Shown here: piece after piece, positions 48,676 through 64,000 of the stretch | Layout of the letters: the number at the start of each line of letters is the position of its first letter | How positions within the stretch are numbered: the stretch's first letter is position 1 | Assembly: GCF_026914265.1 (NCBI RefSeq) | Contig: NC_069138.1 | Location: 34,960,598 to 35,024,597 of the forward strand | From: Mya arenaria | Taxonomy: Eukaryota; Mollusca; Bivalvia; Myida; Myidae | Direction of reading: 5' to 3' | DNA: 64,000 nt | Translations under genes and position numbers: made by a program | Notes under the pieces: model-generated | What the model saw: only the letters and a program-made list of their open reading frames with translations | What the model was told of the DNA's origin: nothing | Database searches by the model: none

Positions 48676-49046
48676 GATTAATATAATGTTTTTATACTGC
48701 AACATCTCAATCTACTGTATTCCGATATGCAATAGTTAGGGATAGTTTGTTTACAAAGTTGCAATTTAAAATGTGTTTGATAATGACCTAAAAATGGCTT
48801 AAAACAATATAATTAAGGGCTCAAATACATTGAAAATGTACATCGAATTTTTGTTTTATCGGAAGCGTATGTACAGTCAACTTTTCAATTGTATATTCAC
48901 TGATGTTTTAGGAAATACCCCACAATGCCATATGACCTGAAGTGGTGTGTTATATTTCTTTCGCTTTTGATGTGTTTTATTGAATACATCTAATAGTGTT
49001 TACTTGCGACAACAATGTCGTTGTGAAAATTGCAAGCAGCACTCAC

Positions 49047-49162
49047 CAGTTTTTATGACGTCAGCGGTCCATATTATATGAAGTTAGCGGTCCATGTTAT
49101 GTTTTTGGCGGGGTCCGGACCGACTAAAAACATGATTTAGACCGCTGACGTCATACAAACTG
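49047..49162. repeat. Foldback palindrome
   Basis: The left arm 'agtttttatgacgtcagcgg' is the complement of the right arm 'ccgctgacgtcatacaaact'. The middle repeats 'tagcggtccatgttatg'. Each arm carries the CRE-like TGACGTCA. No coding content. Confidence 0.7.
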
Positions 49163-49553
49163 TTTTTTTTATTCAAATACATTGATATACGGACCGCTTT
49201 AAAGCTTTTAAATTTATACACAAAGAAGGGACACATTAATGTACGGTACAATATACATAAATAAATCACAGCGTTTACAGATAATATCTTACAGTTCATG
49301 TTGATACTCTAATACTGAAAAATGCTGTTATGCCAAAAAAGATAGTGCTTGAAGTTGTTGTTTGTCAAAACCATAATGCTGCCCGTCCTTTTTAAAGATC
49401 ATACATGTAGACATTTACTTGATATTAATTTATGTCACGCTCATGTTTATGTTGATCAATCCATTTTTATACACTTTTGTTCGTAGATGAAAACTGGGTC
49501 GCATTCAAATGAAATAAATGTAAAATAAATATATGTATTCAATTGTGTTTACA

Positions 49554-49897
49554 TTAAAGCTGCACTCTCACAGATTGATCGTTTTGACAACTTGTTTCGT
49601 CTTTGAATGAGCCAATGCGTTCGTTAATCTCTGGAAACCAGTAATATAAGACTGCTGATTAAAGATCAGATCGCAGTTTATCCAATTGACGTTAAACAAA
49701 ATTCATGTGTTTTATGGCTAAAAGAGTATCTAATAGAAAAATGAAAGTTTCGGCAGTTTACCAAACAATTGAGGTCTGTTCGATTGTGAGGTGTCGAATA
49801 TGATTGAAATGACAACATTGATGCCAAAATAAGCTGATTATGAGACAAAAAATAAAAAGCGTCAAAACTGACAATATTTGTGAGAGTGAAACTTTAA
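49554..49897. mobile_element. TTAA-flanked foldback MITE (copy 4)
   Basis: Begins 'ttaaagctgcactctcacag' and ends 'tgtgagagtgaaactttaa'. Same family as the copies at 6.6, 8.0 and 9.0 kb but with a more decayed right end. It lies 70 bp upstream of the first retained GTPase exon of unit 3 and is missing at the matching point of unit 2. Confidence 0.75.
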
Positions 49898-49968
49898 GTA
49901 GCTCCTTACTATTCACATACTGCAAAACCATTCGAATTTGCTTCTCGCGTTGCAATGCACTATTTCAG

Positions 49969-51532
49969 TACACATCGTTTATTCCTCGGACGAATTTTGG
50001 ATATTGCTTACCAATCCGACTGTGTGACACTTCCGGATACTCGGAGGACTTCGGACCTGATGCAATCGAGTGCAACTACATACTGGATGGCCACATTAAA
50101 GAGAATTTTAAGGTATTAATAGTAAGGTATAAGGTATAATAGGACTGAAAAAGAACAACGTATTTCTATATACTATCATAGTATGTTATGCATGTATCGA
50201 TGTTATTTTTAACTACGAAAAATCTATTATGAAATGCTATTTCAATGTTTATTACGTTTTACGTTTACGTTGATAAATAACTGACTCTATAGCTGACAAG
50301 ACAGAAAATTTAAATATTTGACACAAATTTGGAATAATTGAAATATATATATATATATATACAGGTTATTCAATTCCCCATAATAAAAACGAATGTTGAT
50401 TTTTTTTCACACTGCATTAATTTTGTTAACTTGAAATACTTGTATGGTTATTTATCTGTCGTCTATAGCTTCAGAACATGCCTTTTATTTATATAAATAT
50501 ATTTAAAGAATTCATAGTATATATTTTGACACCTGGCAACAGTATATTTGTACCTATATGTATAAAGACGATGCTTTGTTGATACGTCTTAATATATTTT
50601 CTGTTCTGTTCTGTTCTGTTATTTAGTATTGACCAAGAGATTATTTTGATTATCCTTTTTGTGATAGGATGCTAGCAACAACATCGTGTTAAAAACTAAA
50701 AGTTTAAGCATTTAATTTCAAGTTAACAAACTCTTTTATGAACAGTTTTCCGACCGGGAGCACATCCAGACGGACTCTGGTGACTTTGTTGTGAGCCCAA
50801 AGCCGGGGGACAAAGTCAGATGTGGAGTGTTTGTGATTGCAGCAGCAGATCTAGAAGATGACAGACGTGGAATATTTAAGAAAATTGTCAGTCAAAAGGA
50901 ACTGATGGAAGAGAAAGGTAGATTTTAGTGTGTGTTTTTTGTTGTAATAAGTTTCATATCAGATTGTCTTGTACCGTAGGGCAATAACTATAGCCTTGAA
51001 TCACCAAGGGCAACATAACTGCGTTTCTCTAATAGCGATACAAGGGAACACATTAAACATTCAATTCAATATTTTATTAAGGCATTACACGTAATATATA
51101 GTTGGCCTTTAACATCATCTTCGACAAACTTTGCTCAAGTGACTGAGTTCCCTTTGCATTCGATGTGATGTTTTAAATGCAACATTATTATTGATTATCA
51201 GAAAAAAGAAATACTTTGAAATTACAGGGATTCCAAGCGTCGTCGTTCTTACAAAAGTGGACAAATTGTGCAAAGATGCTTCCCGTGTATACAAGAACAG
51301 TGATGTGAAAGAGGCTGTGGACACTGCTTCGTCTTTGCTCGGCATATCTCGTAACAATATATTCCCATTGAAAAACTACGAAGACGAAGTAGAAATTGAC
51401 GAGGTCGTTAATAATATGGCGTTCATCATACTGAAACACATCATTTATCGCGCACTGGATGGAATGGAGCCTGTCGGCGACCAGTGTACCCACACTGCTG
51501 CTTTGGAAACGACTGAATCTGATGTACTTTAA
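49969..51532 (+). pseudogene. IFI44-like GTPase C-terminal half, unit 3 (exons 4-6 only)
   Basis: Three exons, 49969-50112, 50746-50917 and 51228-51532, have exactly the sizes (144, 172, 305) and phases of unit 2 exons 4-6 and near-identical sequence (CDTSGY, LTKVDKLC, ending ETTESDVL*). All three frames are open and the splice sites intact. The TLDc, linker and P-loop exons have no counterpart upstream, although sequence homologous to the far upstream flank of unit 2 is present at 47.0-48.85 kb, so about 2.4 kb was lost. It could be a pseudogene, or an alternative 3' cassette spliced to the unit-2 P-loop exon (inference). Confidence 0.8.
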
Positions 51533-52101
51533 ACACTCGTTACATGCAAATTTGTAAAAAAGCATGACTATGTGCAGTTATATTATAGTTTCTGTATGTA
51601 GTAAGAATGGCAGCGAGTACATATATTGATTACAGTGCCGTGCCATAAATGACCCTTTTTATCGTGTTCATTTTAGATTGATAACTCGCGTTATCCCAGG
51701 CTTTATGAATTAACGACATTGAGGTTATTACAAAGAACGCGACGCCGTGTTTTTATTCCTAGTCCAACTTAATGGACAGACCATTGAAGTTAGTTCTATT
51801 TTTAGAGATATATAACTCTTGCACGATTTGTTTCTAACCAGTGTTATTTGGATAATCATTCATCATTAAAATATAACGGCGAATAATTCCGAAGCGTAAT
51901 AGTGATTGTTTGTAAAACAAATATGATCTACTTTAAGTGGCTAATGACACACGTCTCCCAGCCAGCGTCACGTAGCATTTGTGCGACCTTACCCCACGTG
52001 CGCGAAGACAAGTGGTGGAGGTAGCGAAAGTGGTGTTGATTTGATTTTCATTAGCACCCTTGTACGACTAGTTATCTGATGATAAGATTTATATACAACG
52101 G

Positions 52102-52132
<31 letters not shown>

Positions 52133-53411
52133 TGCGTGTTTGTTTTTTCAACTATAACGAAGAACGCATTTAATTTTTCTCAAGGTGAAATGAGCCGCAG
52201 TCCCTTGACAGTTGAATTTCGAACAAAAGGAGGAAATACCTTGTTTACATGTTATCAAATTAATACAAAGTTAAATATTCACTTGCGGATCTAGAATGGA
52301 GTCGGGTGCACGGGGGTAGGTTAGCTAACCTTAATTCAAATAACGACGTTCGTGTTCGGGTCATTACCGGAATGGTCACTGGCCCGATGCAGCCCGTTAC
52401 TGACCATTACCGACAGATGTGTGTCCTATAATTGCCTAGGACTGGCTAGTTACTCCATAACTGACAGCTATTATTAGTATTGACAGCCCGTAAACGTACT
52501 GGGTCATTAGATCAGTAGCCATTTCTGACCAGATATCGGGATAATCGTCCAGCCCATTTCAGATATTGTACTGATCTGGCACTAACCAATTCTGGGAATA
52601 AATCGACACCCATCAAGTTTCTGTATTTTTATAATGCTATTTTTTTCGGACTGATTTCGCCTTTCTTATGTGTATTTTGAAATCGTCAATCCCCATATTA
52701 TCTTGTCTTACATTTATGCAATAAAACAAAAGTTTGTAGCATCTTCCAATGTATGTTCAATATTTTTTTAAAAGAATAGATGCCCTATCATGGCTATGAG
52801 TGGATTTCAATTCTACAAAATTGGATTTCGCGTCGATTTCTAATCATTTTTCAAAACCGGTTAGAACTAAAATTTCTACATTTTTTATCATTTTCAATAA
52901 AATTTGAATTTATCAGTCATTTATGAAGCATATTCCAATTTGTGTACAATAAAGAAAATGATTTGTTAAAAAAGAAGATATTAGTGGATTTCATTTTTAT
53001 GAGGTTTACACGAAAATCAACCCCGCACCCACGACTGAGAAAGAGACGTTCTATTCAAATAAGCCAGTCTATTTTTTTTAATAAGGTAAATATATTAAAC
53101 ATACCATTTTTTCGTCGTATGCCGTTTTAAAAAAATAATGGAAACGGACAGAATATATTATTCCTAGATCTATAGCGAGATAGTTTGTCTACAGTGTATA
53201 AATCTATTTACAGATTGGCGCTATCGGTAAATTAAATAATTTTCATTCAGGTAACCGGTCTACAAAATCGCAATCCGTGTTTCAGCGTTTCTTGCCGAAC
53301 AATATCATTGGTTGTCACAAAAATCGGAATTTCACGATCTCTTTCCGCTCAGTGCCGCCAAATGCGAAATTTCACAGCGCGCATGCCCACTTCATTCTCT
53401 TTCGCGAAAAG
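51533..53411. other. Intergenic between unit 3 and SET
   Basis: 'aagtggctaatgacacac' near 51934 matches the flank of the intact RING gene near 34322, but no RING coding sequence follows, so the third RING copy is lost. A (gtgc)n microsatellite lies at 52104-52137. The SET promoter must lie near 53.2-53.4 kb; no TATA box was found. Confidence 0.5.
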
Positions 53412-62462
<9,051 letters not shown>

Positions 62463-62918
62463 GTGAGCATTAGTATATCTAGGTACCGATTTTGGTAGAT
62501 ATTGGTGAACCACATGTGCTTTCCACATTCAGACTTTGGGAAATGGCAAGATTTTGGAAAATAATAAAATTGCAAGAGTATTTTTATCATGTGATACAAA
62601 GGCTTCATTGTACACAAAATATTACTGTTTTTAATTCTAATCTGGTTTATTTTGTCATTCATTTTTTCACAGTTACTTTGATCATGTATTGAAGTGACAG
62701 GGAATGCCATTCGATTTGCAATATCTGCAAATATAAATAACGCATAGTATTTGCATCCGATTTTGCAAATTGGTTTAAATTTTTGTGTTGTGGAACATTC
62801 CTTTATCTAGAATAGACAGATAGTTCAAAACTTTGTTTATATTGTCAATGTCATTAATTAACTTTTAAACATGAAATTTTTGATAATGTGCTCAAAATGA
62901 GTACAGCTGAAACAGTTG

Positions 62919-63485
62919 CAGGGATAATTCTAGTAAGCGATTTCCGTGATTTCTCGCATAAAAATCGCTCAAATCGCATCCAAATCACATAAATGTGAGA
63001 TATTCTCGCGCTTGATCGCAGTTTGTGTATTTTGTGCCTTTTCCCTTTTGTTGTTTTACATAATAAAGCATCGTAGTCACGTTTGCATTTCTTGAAAAAA
63101 ACCTCTGGACCAAAATAAAATACCAGGTTCAGATGAAAAACAACAATGGAAAGCCTTCATTTCCCGAAAAAAGTCAATGCACCTTTCAGCAAAAAGGGCT
63201 AAATCCTATTTTTTGCTCAACTGAAGTATAATGAGTATAAATGTCCATGCTATCTGACTTGTTAACAAGTGTTTCCTTCTAGGCAAACAAGTGTATATAT
63301 ATTATATCTATATATTGTAAATTTGTTAATATTTTGATATTCATGAAACAAGTTACTGTTATCCATTGTGTTTATCACTGCAATCCATGTATTATAAAAA
63401 TCTCACTGAAATTAAAATTCTCTCACCTATTCTGGACAAATGGGAGCAATTCTCTCATTAAAAATATGACATAGAATTATCCCTG
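62919..63485. mobile_element. hAT-like MITE with CAGGGATAATTCTA ends
   Basis: The left 'cagggataattctag' and right 'tagaattatccctg' ends are a 14-15 bp inverted repeat. CAGTTG flanks both sides (62913-62918 and 63486-63491) as a probable target duplication. The left third contains 'aaaatcgctcaaatcgcat'. No coding content. Confidence 0.75.
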
Positions 63486-63535
63486 CAGTTGTCTATAATT
63501 TTGTTGGAAATACAGCAGATTACATGTTTATCCAT

Positions 63536-63598
63536 TAAACTTCCAGAGAATCAAAGATTTGAAATTAACTTTCAAATCTTAAATTCTCTGGAAGGTTA
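63536..63598. repeat. Hairpin with 27-30 bp stem
   Basis: 'cttccagagaat' and 'aaagatttgaaa' are followed after a TTAA loop by their complements 'tttcaaatctt' and 'attctctggaag'. It is small, nearly perfect, and in the last visible SET intron. It could be a minimal foldback element or a structured RNA. Confidence 0.7.
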
Positions 63599-63694
63599 AA
63601 TCATTTGTTAACTTTTATAATGATCTGAACAATGGGCCCATTGTCTTTAAACCCACATTGAAGTGTGTCTTTTTCAACCAGATGCAATAATTGT

Positions 63695-63815
63695 TAAGCC
63701 CACCATCATCACCAAATTCACTTTAATTGTTTACTTCCACCACCATCACCAAATTCACTTTAATTGTTTACTTCCACCACCATCACCAAATTCACTTAAA
63801 TTATTTACTTAACAC
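63695..63815. repeat. Minisatellite, 37-bp unit, three copies
   Basis: 'caccatcaccaaattcactt' plus 'taattgtttacttccac' is repeated three times; the last unit is diverged. Confidence 0.85.
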
Positions 63816-64000
63816 CATACCAAACTCCAATCGAAGTGATTCCACAGCAAAGAAATTTAATGATAAGGATGTAGATACTGGTACCAATTTTTGTTGTTTT
63901 CAAAAATTCTTACTGATTTTGAATCAAATACTGTTAAAATAAGAGGAACTGTTGTACTGGCTTTGTCAAGCAAGGGACCAGAATTATAATACATGTTATG

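Larger units (their letters stand above)
62815..63640. mobile_element. MITE of the TTCAGAAC family with a nested insertion
   Basis: The left part 'gatagttcaaaactttgttt' and the right part 'tgttaacttttataatgatc' plus 'tgaacaatgggcc' are the two ends of the family seen at 5021 and 19155. They are separated by the CAGGG-ended element at 62919-63485 and by a hairpin at 63536-63598. The nesting order shows this MITE is the older insertion. Confidence 0.6.

Overview
The window looks like AT-rich nuclear DNA of a mollusc, most likely a bivalve. It has spliced genes with GT-AG introns, vertebrate-type conserved proteins (SET, RNF26, an NCS-1-like calcium sensor, IFI44-like TLDc-GTPases), and dense MITEs, tRNA-derived SINEs and tandem elements of the kind familiar from bivalve assemblies. 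The species cannot be named from sequence alone. Most of the window is intron, intergenic DNA and repeats.

Region 1 (1-10.7 kb, minus strand): the first three coding exons of an NCS-1/frequenin-like calcium sensor (10534-10471, 8894-8870, 1346-1298). One exon is only 25 nt. The last visible intron holds a 3.1 kb GATA-rich minisatellite, and the gene leaves the window on the left. Region 2 (10.7-23 kb) has no gene I can support. It holds MITEs, an 0.88 kb TA-flanked inverted-repeat element, and two kinds of bivalve tandem element. One of these repeats a dense cluster of nuclear-receptor half-sites eight times. Region 3 (23-24.7 kb, minus strand) is an intact RNF26-like multi-membrane RING E3 gene with a decayed copy of its own RING end just downstream.

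Region 4 (28-52 kb, plus strand) is a tandem family. Unit 1 is a TLDc + GTPase (IFI44-like) gene followed by an intact single-exon membrane RING gene. Unit 2 is a second IFI44-like gene, more damaged, followed by a RING relic; a LINE has inserted upstream of it. Unit 3 keeps upstream sequence and the last three GTPase exons only. The paired layout suggests the duplicated block was 'TLDc-GTPase plus RING E3'. RNF26 and IFI44 are both linked to interferon/STING-type immunity in vertebrates, so this may be an innate-immune neighbourhood (inference).

Region 5 (53.4 kb to the end, plus strand) is the histone chaperone SET/TAF-I/I2PP2A. Six coding exons are resolved and the acidic tail continues past the window. 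Its introns hold at least eleven intact-looking C/D-box snoRNA copies plus one destroyed by a Harbinger-like MITE. The copies have two alternative guide sequences that appear to match two different 28S rRNA sites. Part of the array lies in a recent 461-bp tandem duplication. The last visible SET exon also has two decayed tandem copies in front of it. The snoRNA array is the strongest candidate here for a little-described system.
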